Source: Bacteroidota bacterium (GTDB taxonomy: Bacteria; Bacteroidota; Bacteroidia; Cytophagales; Spirosomataceae). From it: 64,000 nucleotides of DNA. The notes beneath the pieces are model-generated. The model worked only from the letters and a program-made list of their open reading frames with translations, did not search any database and was not told where the DNA came from. Below, in pieces: positions 26,038 to 33,579 of this stretch; position 1 is the first letter of the stretch; the number at the start of each line of letters is the position of its first letter. The translations under genes were made by a program, and so were the position numbers. The stretch lies in NCBI GenBank assembly GCA_020161355.1, contig JAIUOF010000002.1:496001-560000 (forward strand), read 5' to 3'.

Positions 26038-27378
26038 TTTTACAACCACACCTGCAGGGTCATTATGCAAAACCTGAAGGTCTCCATTATGAATACGAAC
26101 AATATTTCGTGCAAGAGGCAGTCCAATCCCATACCCCTGGTATTCTGAAGTGTTGGATGCCCTGTAAAAAGGATCAAAAATATATGGTAAATCCTCGGTA
26201 GGAATTCCAATTCCGGTATCGGTAACGCTGATTTCTATTTCATTGGAAAACATGGAGAGCTCTACCACAACCTCCTGATTGTCAGAGTACTTTATACCAT
26301 TCCCGATAATATTTGTAAATGCAAGCAGCAGCAATTGCTCATTGGCTTTCACAATCATATGATCGGGGTTCTCAGGAAAAGATTCATATTTGATTTTCAG
26401 GCGATTATCAGGGAAAATATCGGCAATGGTTGATTTTGCCTCAATTAACAACTCATCTATCCTCACTTTTTCCAGCTTTATTTTTTTGGATGAAAAACCC
26501 GTTTGAGCCAGAAACAACAGAGCCTTTATTTTACTGTCCAGCTTCTCGGCTTCAGTCATTATATTCAACATGGATTCTTTGTATTCCGTAGATTCCCTGT
26601 CTTTGGATAAAGCCAGATCTGCCTCACAAATGATTGAAGTAAGTGGTGTCTTGAGCTCATGCGAGGCGTTGGAAACAAAATTATTCTGAGCCTCAAATGA
26701 AGTTTCCAGGCGGTCAAGCATCTTGTTAAACGCCATGGCAAGGCTCTTTAATTCTTTATTTTCGGTGACATTGTCAATTCTCAAATGAAGATTTTCGGTA
26801 CCGATTTGGTTTACTCTTTGTGAAATAATAGTAAGAGGTCGTGTAAATTTGGCTGAAAACCAATATCCCACCAAAATAATAATCAAAACTGCTATCAAAG
26901 ATGCACCAATGAGCAGTTGTTTCAAATAAGCCTGATGGTGAGTATTGTAATAATTTTCTGCCGAAACTATTACAATAAAATCTTTTCCTTTGGAAGAATA
27001 CAATAAACCGGAAAAAAACAAACTGCCTTTGTTATAATAAGACTCCTTGGTTTTTAGGATTTCAGCAATAAACTTATCCTCAACACCCAGGGACCGGGCA
27101 GTTTTCTCGATGGAAAAATCCTTTTTTAACTCAAAAATAAAATCCTTTTCATTGGTTAGTTTAATCAGATACTCTTCTTTGAAATTCTTCAGATAGTTGC
27201 TGTCTTCATGATAATCAAGCTGGATTTTGGCCGTAGTAACCGCTCTGATCCTCAGTCTTTCATGAAAATCATCATAGGCATATTGTGAAATAGAATAGAA
27301 AATAAATACCCCAAACAGTAGTATAAAACCCAGCAGTAATCCTACCAGAATCAATATGATTTTACTTTGAGAGTTCAT
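26011..27378 (-). CDS. Membrane sensor histidine kinase (HAMP-HisKA-HATPase)
   Basis: 455 residues. Two membrane helices (about 7-29 and 155-172) enclose a periplasmic sensor region of about 125 residues. After a HAMP domain (173-225) comes the H box ASHELKTPL with H240, then the N box NIIGNGIKYS, G1 DTGIGI, F box and G2 GYGIGLPLA. All catalytic motifs intact, so a working kinase. It overlaps the upstream response regulator by 17 nt, giving a classic OmpR-type pair. The signal sensed is unknown; the operator arrays suggest control of the adjacent bicarbonate-type operon. Confidence 0.93.
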   Translation of the reverse strand: MNSQSKIILILVGLLLGFILLFGVFIFYSISQYAYDDFHERLRIRAVTTAKIQLDYHEDSNYLKNFKEEYLIKLTNEKDFIFELKKDFSIEKTARSLGVEDKFIAEILKTKESYYNKGSLFFSGLLYSSKGKDFIVIVSAENYYNTHHQAYLKQLLIGASLIAVLIIILVGYWFSAKFTRPLTIISQRVNQIGTENLHLRIDNVTENKELKSLAMAFNKMLDRLETSFEAQNNFVSNASHELKTPLTSIICEADLALSKDRESTEYKESMLNIMTEAEKLDSKIKALLFLAQTGFSSKKIKLEKVRIDELLIEAKSTIADIFPDNRLKIKYESFPENPDHMIVKANEQLLLLAFTNIIGNGIKYSDNQEVVVELSMFSNEIEISVTDTGIGIPTEDLPYIFDPFYRASNTSEYQGYGIGLPLARNIVRIHNGDLQVLHNDPAGVVVKIRIPLDKN

Positions 27379-28072
27379 TTTCTTCTCTGAATACGTAACC
27401 CATGCCTACCACAGTGTGAATCAATTTTGGACAGTTGAGCTTGTCCAGTTTTTTTCGCAAATAATTGATATAAACATCTACTACATTGGTACTTAATTCA
27501 AAGTTAATCCCCCAAACCTCTTCCAATATTTCCTGACGGGAAAATACTTTTTCGGGAGTTTTTAAGAAAAGTAACAATAACTTGTATTCGGTGCTGGTCA
27601 ATGTCGCCAGCTGGCCATCTACTTTTACAACTTTGGTATTGTCATTGAGCTCGATACTCGAAAATTTGTAAACAGTAGGCAGCACTTCCACGGTATTGAT
27701 TCCCGCTCTTCTGATGATCGAATTAATTCGGGCTGTGAGCTCAATAAATTTAAATGGCTTAACCAGATAGTCATCAGCCCCGCTGTTGAGACCCAAAGCG
27801 ATGTTTTCAGAGGTTCCCAGAGCTGTCAAAAAAATGATAGGCACATTGCTTTTTACCCTTATTTTTTTGCAGACATCCAGGCCATTCATTTTGGGTAGCA
27901 TCTGATCCAAAATCACCAAATCATAGGGCAGAGATTGAGCCAGCAAAAGTCCTTTTTCACCATCATTGGCAATATCGACATTGAAATTAGCTTCCTGTAA
28001 TCCTTTTTTCACAAGATTACAAACTTGTGGGTCGTCTTCGACAAGCAATATTTTTTTCGGGGAATTTGGCAT
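27362..28072 (-). CDS. OmpR/PhoB-family response regulator
   Basis: 236 residues from ATG 28072; the frame continues 25 codons upstream but lacks receiver homology there. Receiver: acidic pair in LLVEDDP (12-14), phosphoacceptor D56 (VILDQMLPKMNG), LTALGT and KPF. The C-terminal winged helix shows LTSTEYKLLLLF, SRQEILEEVWG and STNVVDVYINYLRKKL, the OmpR-type DNA-binding fold. It probably binds direct repeats; phased repeats exist upstream of this gene and of sulP. First gene of the two-gene operon with the kinase. Confidence 0.94.
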   Translation of the reverse strand: MPNSPKKILLVEDDPQVCNLVKKGLQEANFNVDIANDGEKGLLLAQSLPYDLVILDQMLPKMNGLDVCKKIRVKSNVPIIFLTALGTSENIALGLNSGADDYLVKPFKFIELTARINSIIRRAGINTVEVLPTVYKFSSIELNDNTKVVKVDGQLATLTSTEYKLLLLFLKTPEKVFSRQEILEEVWGINFELSTNVVDVYINYLRKKLDKLNCPKLIHTVVGMGYVFREENELSK

Positions 28073-28167
28073 AATTCTAAAAGTGTTATGTAAATATAAA
28101 TCAAAAAGGCACAAAATGGTTTCCAAATTAACCCGGTTCGAAACCAATCCCTATCATTTCGGGAGGT

Positions 28168-28195
28168 TTTAAGACAATTCTAATTTGGTTTTAAT
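28168..28195 (-). promoter_or_regulatory. Second phased operator array, upstream of the response regulator
   Basis: TTTAAG (28168), TCTAAT (28179) and TTTAAT (28190) are spaced exactly 11 bp, the same phase and near-identical unit as the array before sulP, and lie 96-123 nt upstream of ATG 28072. Suggests autoregulation of the two-component operon. Confidence 0.6.
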
Positions 28196-28620
28196 ATTTC
28201 TTTCTTTCTAAAATATAAAACAAATTAAATATGACCTTATATCAGCCTGCACTGTTTGAACACAATCAAAATTCTCAATAGGAGAAAAGTGAAATTAATA
28301 AATAAATAATTTTGAGTGTGTGAGTTTGCAGGGTGCAGTTTTTTTTGCTTCGTTTTTTTTCGAAAAAAAATGAAGGCCCAGGCGGCAGCCGACACAAAGA
28401 ATGTAATAAGTGTATTATTATTATTTTTTACAAAATACAATCTAAAAGCAGAATAAAGGCATATTTCTAAAATTTGAAATATTTTTCAGTTTACGAGTAA
28501 AATTCCTAAATTCAATATTGCACCTGAAAATTTAAACTTACCGAAAAAACTCCTGAAAATTTTGATTCATAAATACCCAAAAATCTTTGCCGATAAATTT
28601 ATCTCAACCCTAAATATTTC

Positions 28621-28628
28621 TATTTTTG
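28621..28628 (+). promoter_or_regulatory. -7 box of ligA
   Basis: TATTTTTG, a full TAnnTTTG match, 19 nt before the ligA ATG, so the leader would be only about 14 nt. The -33 element is not clear. Confidence 0.4.
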
Positions 28629-28647
28629 CTCAAAATACCTTTTCAAT

Positions 28648-30741
28648 ATGAACCCTCAGGACAGAATCAATGAACTTACTGATTTACTCAATCACTACAA
28701 TCAGCGATATTATCAGGATGCCATTTCGGAGGTCTCTGACCAGGAATTTGATTTTTTATTGAAAGAACTGGAAAACCTTGAAAACCAGCATCCCGAATTG
28801 AAAAGAGCCGATAGTCCTACCCATAGAGTTGGGGGTGAAATCACTAAAAACTTTGAAACCGTAAAGCACAAATACCCCATGCTCTCCCTCTCCAATACCT
28901 ATAATGAGGGCGAACTGCGAGATTGGGACGACAGGATCAAAAAAGGGCTAAACGGAGCACCTTATGAGTATATCTGCGAAATAAAATTTGATGGCATTTC
29001 GCTTTCCTTTACCTATGAAAACGGTCTCCTCACTAAAGGTGTAACCCGTGGTGATGGCTCACAAGGAGACGATATCACTACCAATGTAAAAACCCTCAGG
29101 ACGCTCCCCCTTAACATTAATTCTAAAAAACAAACCGATCTTTTCAGTCAAACCCCTGTTCAGATTTTAGGTGAAAACTTTGAAATCAGAGGCGAGGGTT
29201 TTATGCCTAATGAGGTTTTCGATCGTATCAACCAGGAACGTGAAGATATAGGCGAAGAAAAACTCGCCAACCCCAGAAATGCCGCTGCCGGTACCTTTAA
29301 AATGCAGGACTCTAAAGTAGTGGCTTCCCGAAATCTCGACTGCTATATCTATCAATATCTTTCTGAAAACGACCATTTCAAAACCCATGAGGAAAGTCTG
29401 GTGGCCCTGAAAAAAGCCGGTTTTAATGTGTCGGAAAGCTACAGAAAAGTTAACGACATCGAAGGGGTGATTGCCTATATCAACGAATGGTCAGAAAAAC
29501 GCCATGCCCTACCCTGTGCCACCGATGGCATTGTGATAAAAATCAATGACTACGCACAGAGAGAGGACCTGGGCTTTACGGCCAAAAGTCCTCGCTGGGC
29601 CATAGCATACAAGTATAAAGCAGAATCAAAATCAACCCGCTTAAATGCCGTGACCTTCCAGGTGGGTCGCACGGGTGCCATCACGCCTGTGGCTGAACTG
29701 GAGCCGGTGGAGCTCTCGATGACCACTGTGAGACGAGCCACCCTGCACAATGCCGACGAGATCAATCGACTGGGCTTATCCATCGGCGACTATGTGATGG
29801 TGGAAAAAGCCGGGGAGATTATTCCGAAAGTGATTGGTGTTGATGTGGCCAGACTTGCAGAAAACCCTGACAGAGAAAACAAAAAGGTAAAATTTCGTTC
29901 TCACTGTCCTGTATGTGGGACCAAATTATACCGCAATGAAGGCGAAGCAGCCTACTATTGCCCCAATGAAACCGGATGCCCACCTCAGCTCAAAGGCCGT
30001 GTGGAGCATTTCATCCAGCGGAAAGCCATGAATATTGACAGCCTGGGAGAAGGAAAAATAGAAATATTAATGGAACAAGGACTGATTTCTGATGCATCTG
30101 ACCTCTATAATCTGCATTTTGAGAAACTTTTAGGCCTGGAAAAAGTACATGTTGATGAGCAGACAGGCAAAGAACGCAAGGTGAGTTTCAAAGAAAAAAC
30201 GGTTCAGAACATTTTGGACGGCATCGAAAACTCTAAACAACAACCCTTTGGCAAAGTATTGTTTGCGATAGGTATCAGGTTTGTGGGTGAAACCACTGCA
30301 CAGAAACTCGCCCAATACTTTAAGACTTTGGAGGCTTTACAACTGGCCGATTTTGAAACCTTGCGGGCCGTGCCTGATGTGGGAGAAAAAGTGGCTCAGA
30401 GCATTCTGACCTTCTTTGCCAATGAAAAAAACAGGGAACTGGTCAACAAACTCAAAGCGGCAGGGCTGCAGTTTGAAGCCGAAAATATGGTCACAGAAGC
30501 CGAAAGCAATGCTCTGGAAGGGCTCACACTACTTTATACAGGTACTTTTGAAAACTTTAGCCGGGAGGCACTCGAACAAAAGATCGAAGCCAATGGTGGC
30601 AAACTGGTGAGTGGCGTCAGTAAAAAGCTCGATTATCTCATCGTAGGTGAAGGTGCCGGCCCCTCAAAACTCAAAAAAGCCGAAGACCTGGGCGTAAAAA
30701 TGATCAACGAGCAGCAGTTTTTGGTGTTGTTGAACGGATAA
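28648..30741 (+). CDS. ligA: NAD-dependent DNA ligase
   Basis: 697 residues, normal length. Seals nicks in replication and repair using NAD. Adenylation lysine K113 in EIKFDG, nearby GVTRGDGSQGDDIT, the ELEPVELSMTTVRRATLHN block, the OB fold with EKAGEIIPKV, the zinc finger C420-C423-C438-C444, helix-hairpin-helix repeats (about 505-585) and a C-terminal BRCT domain (about 620-697) are all visible. Complete and intact. GC content is visibly higher than in the accessory islet that follows. Confidence 0.98.
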   Translation: MNPQDRINELTDLLNHYNQRYYQDAISEVSDQEFDFLLKELENLENQHPELKRADSPTHRVGGEITKNFETVKHKYPMLSLSNTYNEGELRDWDDRIKKGLNGAPYEYICEIKFDGISLSFTYENGLLTKGVTRGDGSQGDDITTNVKTLRTLPLNINSKKQTDLFSQTPVQILGENFEIRGEGFMPNEVFDRINQEREDIGEEKLANPRNAAAGTFKMQDSKVVASRNLDCYIYQYLSENDHFKTHEESLVALKKAGFNVSESYRKVNDIEGVIAYINEWSEKRHALPCATDGIVIKINDYAQREDLGFTAKSPRWAIAYKYKAESKSTRLNAVTFQVGRTGAITPVAELEPVELSMTTVRRATLHNADEINRLGLSIGDYVMVEKAGEIIPKVIGVDVARLAENPDRENKKVKFRSHCPVCGTKLYRNEGEAAYYCPNETGCPPQLKGRVEHFIQRKAMNIDSLGEGKIEILMEQGLISDASDLYNLHFEKLLGLEKVHVDEQTGKERKVSFKEKTVQNILDGIENSKQQPFGKVLFAIGIRFVGETTAQKLAQYFKTLEALQLADFETLRAVPDVGEKVAQSILTFFANEKNRELVNKLKAAGLQFEAENMVTEAESNALEGLTLLYTGTFENFSREALEQKIEANGGKLVSGVSKKLDYLIVGEGAGPSKLKKAEDLGVKMINEQQFLVLLNG

Positions 30742-30775
30742 TAATAATTAGCATAACAAAATCAATCGAAAATTG

Positions 30776-30783
30776 TAATTTTG
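30776..30783 (+). promoter_or_regulatory. -7 box of the toxin-antitoxin pair
   Basis: TAATTTTG, a full TAnnTTTG match, 26 nt before ATG 30810. No clear -33 element or operator palindrome recognised. Confidence 0.4.
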
Positions 30784-30809
30784 ATTCATAAAAAACTGAA
30801 TATTTGGAT

Positions 30810-31022
30810 ATGGAAACTTTGATGGTGAAAGGTGGCTCTAAAACGGAATTAAGATTTTTCAAATCTCTGGCTCAAAAGATGGGATTAAAAGCCAAATTAA
30901 TGACTTTTTCAGAAATGGAAGATGTTGCTTTGGCCAATGCTATGGAAAAAGGAAGAACCGGAGTATTTGTTGACCCGAATGAATTTTTAGAAAATTTGAT
31001 TCCAAATGAAAGTAAAGATTGA
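30810..31022 (+). CDS. Putative antitoxin of a RelE-type module
   Basis: 70 residues from ATG 30810 (an in-frame TTG two codons earlier is less likely). A short N-terminal strand (METLMVKG) is followed by helices and an acidic C-terminus (EFLENLIPNESKD), the usual layout of small antitoxins whose C-terminus wraps the toxin. The N-terminal pattern VKGGSKTELRFFKSLAQKMG resembles small Bacteroidota antitoxin-like proteins. It overlaps the toxin gene by 17 nt, toxin downstream, as in most type II modules. Antitoxin assignment rests mainly on context. Confidence 0.7.
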   Translation: METLMVKGGSKTELRFFKSLAQKMGLKAKLMTFSEMEDVALANAMEKGRTGVFVDPNEFLENLIPNESKD

Positions 31023-31272
31023 TACTTCTTTTGAGAGAGATGTAAAAAAAATCAAAGATATACTAATCCTGAAAAAACTGGGAAATTTAATTACATCTTG
31101 CATTAACGCCGGGCAACTTCAAGATATTAATAATTGTAAAAAGCTGAATGGCTTTAAAAATTATTATAGAATTCGCTTAAACGATTACAGAATTGGGTTA
31201 AGAGTTGAAAATGAGGAACTGATTTTTGAAAGAATACTCCACAGAAAAGAAATTTACAGGTTTTTTCCATAA
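31006..31272 (+). CDS. RelE/ParE-family toxin
   Basis: 88 residues. The pattern SFERDVKKIKD near the N-terminus and YYRIRLNDYRIGLRVE...RILHRKEIYRFFP at the C-terminus is the RelE/ParE superfamily fold; the central CKKLNGFKNYYRIR strand-loop and the HRKEIYRFFP end are typical. Members cleave mRNA at the ribosome or inhibit gyrase; RelE-like ribonuclease action is the more likely, but which cannot be decided by eye. No truncation is seen. Confidence 0.82.
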   Translation: MKVKIDTSFERDVKKIKDILILKKLGNLITSCINAGQLQDINNCKKLNGFKNYYRIRLNDYRIGLRVENEELIFERILHRKEIYRFFP

Positions 31273-31487
31273 TTTTCTTCATAAAATTTGCCGCTCAGGA
31301 AATCTAGTTGCTTCATTATACCTTGGCTCTTTGAAATGATAAATATGAGTGATTTGAAATAATGTTGCCATGGTAAATTTTCCTGTGTTTGGGCTCTCCC
31401 AATGGGAGTAATTAAGAAAGAAATATTTGACCGACTCTTATAGAAAATTAGGATTAGTTCGTATATTTATATTATGAAAAATTCAAA

Positions 31488-31661
31488 ATGGACAGGTCTT
31501 CCGCCAAAGTTTTCAAAATAGACGAAGAACCAAAATCCTATGAATATTGGTTAACCCAATCTCCCCAAAAAAGACTCGAAGCTATTGAATTTTTAAGACA
31601 GCAATATCATGGAGCTCAATCCCGACTTCAAAGAGTTTATAGAATTACTAAACTTAAATAA
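31488..31661 (+). CDS. Small protein of a nucleotidyltransferase-associated module
   Basis: 57 residues, start ATG 31488. The sequence contains SYEYWLTQSPQKRLEAIEFLRQ and ends RLQRVYRITKLK. From memory this resembles small proteins encoded just upstream of MNT/AbiEii-like nucleotidyltransferases in Bacteroidota and cyanobacteria. The next frame, starting inside this gene at 31609, is the N-terminus of such a partner but is truncated. A TATATTTA box lies at 31462-31469. Coding status is supported by amino-acid composition and the partner; function unknown. Confidence 0.65.
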   Translation: MDRSSAKVFKIDEEPKSYEYWLTQSPQKRLEAIEFLRQQYHGAQSRLQRVYRITKLK

Positions 31662-31710
31662 GTTTTTTGATTACACAGACTCACCGCAGAAACTCAATAA
31701 CTTCTCATAA
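31609..31710 (+). pseudogene. Truncated nucleotidyltransferase relic
   Basis: A frame beginning MELNPDFKEFIELLNLNK resembles the first residues of small nucleotidyltransferases (MNT/AbiEii-like), where the next residues would be a VKYLVVGG-type strand leading to the catalytic GxxxxxxxxxxDxD. Instead the frame leaves homology after about 18 codons and stops at 31710. No later catalytic motif was found before 31811. It overlaps the preceding small gene by 53 nt in a +1 frame. Best read as the remaining 5' end of a deleted gene. Confidence 0.5.
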
Positions 31711-31810
31711 AAAATATTCCCAAAACCTTTGATTCTCAGTTAATTTATCCTTATTTTTGATTTAATAAAATAACTTACTGAATTCGTTATCAGCCATTCA
31801 AAAAAACAAA

Positions 31811-32335
31811 ATGTCACAATCTCCAAAGTTCACAAGTTGGAAAAAAAATAGAGAGTTCGGAAAAGTTTTTGGTGGACGTGAACGATTAAAAATGAAAGAC
31901 GATATCTTTAAACGTCTTCATTCCTTTTTAAAACCCGCAAGTTTTGAAGAAAAACCTATCGTTATTTACGATAACCCTTCAAAAGACTTTTTTTTCCCTA
32001 TCACATTTGAAGAAATTAAAAATTCTCTTCCAAAAGAAGTGTTTGATTCCTATACTCATATTTGGTTTAAGAAAATGAAGCGGAGTACATTTGAAAACGA
32101 GAATTGGATTGTTAGTGATAATGTTTTTGGCGGAGGTGTAAATTTGCTCGTAATTTTTCCTTTTCCGAAAGATTTAAGAATAAGAGAAAGTTTATCGAAA
32201 CCTACACAAAGAAGAATTAAACATTTTCAAAAGTATGAAGCACAATTGAAATATGATAAAAAAGGATATTTTTTTGAATTTGATACTCTATCTATCAAAA
32301 AATATTATCTCAACTATGCTATTATTTTCAAATAA
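31811..32335 (+). CDS. Unknown protein in AT-rich islet
   Basis: 174 residues, Lys- and Phe-rich, basic, without signal peptide or membrane helix. Recognisable pieces are a central FPITFEEIKNSLPKEVFDSYTHIWFKK and a C-terminal RRIKHFQKYEAQLKYDKKGY. I do not recognise the family. The AT bias exceeds that of the flanking ligA and MATE genes, consistent with acquisition. An inverted repeat follows (32352-32382). Confidence 0.6.
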   Translation: MSQSPKFTSWKKNREFGKVFGGRERLKMKDDIFKRLHSFLKPASFEEKPIVIYDNPSKDFFFPITFEEIKNSLPKEVFDSYTHIWFKKMKRSTFENENWIVSDNVFGGGVNLLVIFPFPKDLRIRESLSKPTQRRIKHFQKYEAQLKYDKKGYFFEFDTLSIKKYYLNYAIIFK

Positions 32336-32351
32336 AAAACTAGATATCGCT

Positions 32352-32382
32352 CTTCGAGATATTCCCCAGAACAATCTCGAAG
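32352..32382. repeat. Inverted repeat
   Basis: CTTCGAGAT (32352-32360) and ATCTCGAAG (32374-32382) are a perfect 9-bp inverted repeat with a 13-nt loop, 16 nt after the preceding stop. No T-run follows, so a terminator is not certain; an operator or element end is also possible. Confidence 0.4.
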
Positions 32383-32512
32383 CTAGAGATATAGGATTTA
32401 ATATCCGAAAAACTAGAGTTTAATCAATTGTGAAATCTGATAATAAATATTAACTTTAAAACTCAGCCATCTCAATGCTTTTGGTTGGGAAATTTTGTAA
32501 AAACCTAATTGA

Positions 32513-33076
32513 ATGAAAGACAAATATGTCATCGCCTCAATAACCCTTTTCATTGCTCTCCAAACAACTTACTTCTGGGAAAAATGGGTTGGATTTCTTT
32601 TAATCCCAATTTGGATATTGATAATGATAACTTTCATCATACTTGTTGTAAATTTCTTTTACAAACTTTGGATTTTATTAAAAAACAAGCTCCAGGACAA
32701 ATACCTTTTGTTTCCGTTTGCGATTCAAGCTATAATCCTCCCACTAACTATAATTTTTCCTTTTGGTATTATAAATTTTAATGATTTTGAAGAAAAAGAC
32801 ATCATTCTGGCATTCCGGGATGGAGTTGGAGGGTGTGCTAGTTATCTAAAATTTAAGGTAGATAAAACTTACATTGAAAGAGAATATTGTTTCGGTTCAT
32901 TTGAAAGAAGTGGGAAATATGAAATTAAAGGAGATACAATTACTTTTTTAAGTGGAAGCGAAAATGATTATGCTGTCATAAAAAAAGGAAAAATTGAAAA
33001 TCAATTAATATGTTATAAAAATGATTCGGTTCGTCTCATGTATCAAATAACTAAATTTGATTTAAATCAAAAATAA
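32513..33076 (+). CDS. Unknown membrane protein
   Basis: 187 residues. Three predicted membrane helices (about 7-25, 30-53 and 65-85) are followed by an extracytoplasmic or soluble beta-rich domain with two cysteines (GVGGCASYLKFK, EREYCFGSFERSG) and repeated GxYEIKGDTI strands, lipocalin-like in pattern. No family recognised. It is in the same AT-rich islet and is not obviously operonic with the gene before it (177 nt apart). Confidence 0.6.
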   Translation: MKDKYVIASITLFIALQTTYFWEKWVGFLLIPIWILIMITFIILVVNFFYKLWILLKNKLQDKYLLFPFAIQAIILPLTIIFPFGIINFNDFEEKDIILAFRDGVGGCASYLKFKVDKTYIEREYCFGSFERSGKYEIKGDTITFLSGSENDYAVIKKGKIENQLICYKNDSVRLMYQITKFDLNQK

Positions 33077-33579
33077 AATTTCGCCAAATATGGCACAGCA
33101 GTATTTTTTGATAAGCAAATATTTAGGAATTTTCAAGTCTGCCTGCATTCTAAGCTGATGTCAATTTAAACCTACTTTTTCAAATAAATCAAACATCAAA
33201 GCAATTCGATATCTCAGCTATTTCAACAGGTCTTCAAAACCAAAAGCCGTATGATTCCTGACCAAATTCCAATTTTCTACCCTATCAAAAGACGAGAACT
33301 GTCACCATTCTCACATTTCTCCCCTCATAATTCTGTTTTATTGAAATCCGATTTTACCTTTGTAAAAAATAATAATTGATGTGGAAATAATTTTTACCCG
33401 GAGTCTGCAAATTAAGTGAATATCGTTTTTAGTCCTTTCTAAATTTCACAATCGCTTGCAAATCAAACCCTGAAGTATTGCGATACAGTACTTTCGGTTC
33501 ATTTTTTTTATTTTCAGGGGAAGCCTGGCTCCAATAAGGCCTTTAGTTTTCACCTTTCATTTTATGCATTTATTACTTT
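33077..33579. other. Intergenic region, 503 bp
   Basis: Contains a minus-strand open stretch of 27 codons without start (33218-33301, reading FDRVENWNLVRNHTAFGFED) that looks protein-like and could be a gene tail left by deletion. Downstream is the candidate MATE promoter at 33331-33362, followed by an approximately 210-nt leader. No tRNA or known riboswitch pattern recognised. Confidence 0.4.
33331..33362 (+). promoter_or_regulatory. Candidate promoter of the MATE gene with long leader
   Basis: TTCTG (33331-33335), 19-nt spacer and TACCTTTG (33355-33362). If used, transcription starts near 33369 and leaves about 210 nt untranslated before ATG 33580. Confidence 0.4.

Larger units (their letters stand above)
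28073..28647. other. Divergent intergenic region, 575 bp
   Basis: Very AT-rich, between the response regulator and ligA. It holds the phased repeats at 28168-28195, a T8-CG-A8 palindrome (28353-28370), a GC-rich patch at 28374-28392, and the ligA -7 box at 28621. A 67-codon minus-strand frame (28237-28440) has only a TTG start and low-complexity composition and was not accepted as a gene. Confidence 0.5.

Noticed and set aside
28130..28165. GGTTCGAAACC motif considered as a tRNA T-arm.
   Set aside because: No acceptor, D-arm or anticodon arm can be built around it.
28353..28370. T8-CG-A8 palindrome.
   Set aside because: Such homopolymer palindromes arise easily in AT-rich spacers; no gene end is close on either side.
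28237..28440. 67-codon minus-strand frame with a hydrophobic stretch.
   Set aside because: Only a TTG start, Asn/Lys low-complexity composition from homopolymers, and no context; likely chance in AT-rich DNA.
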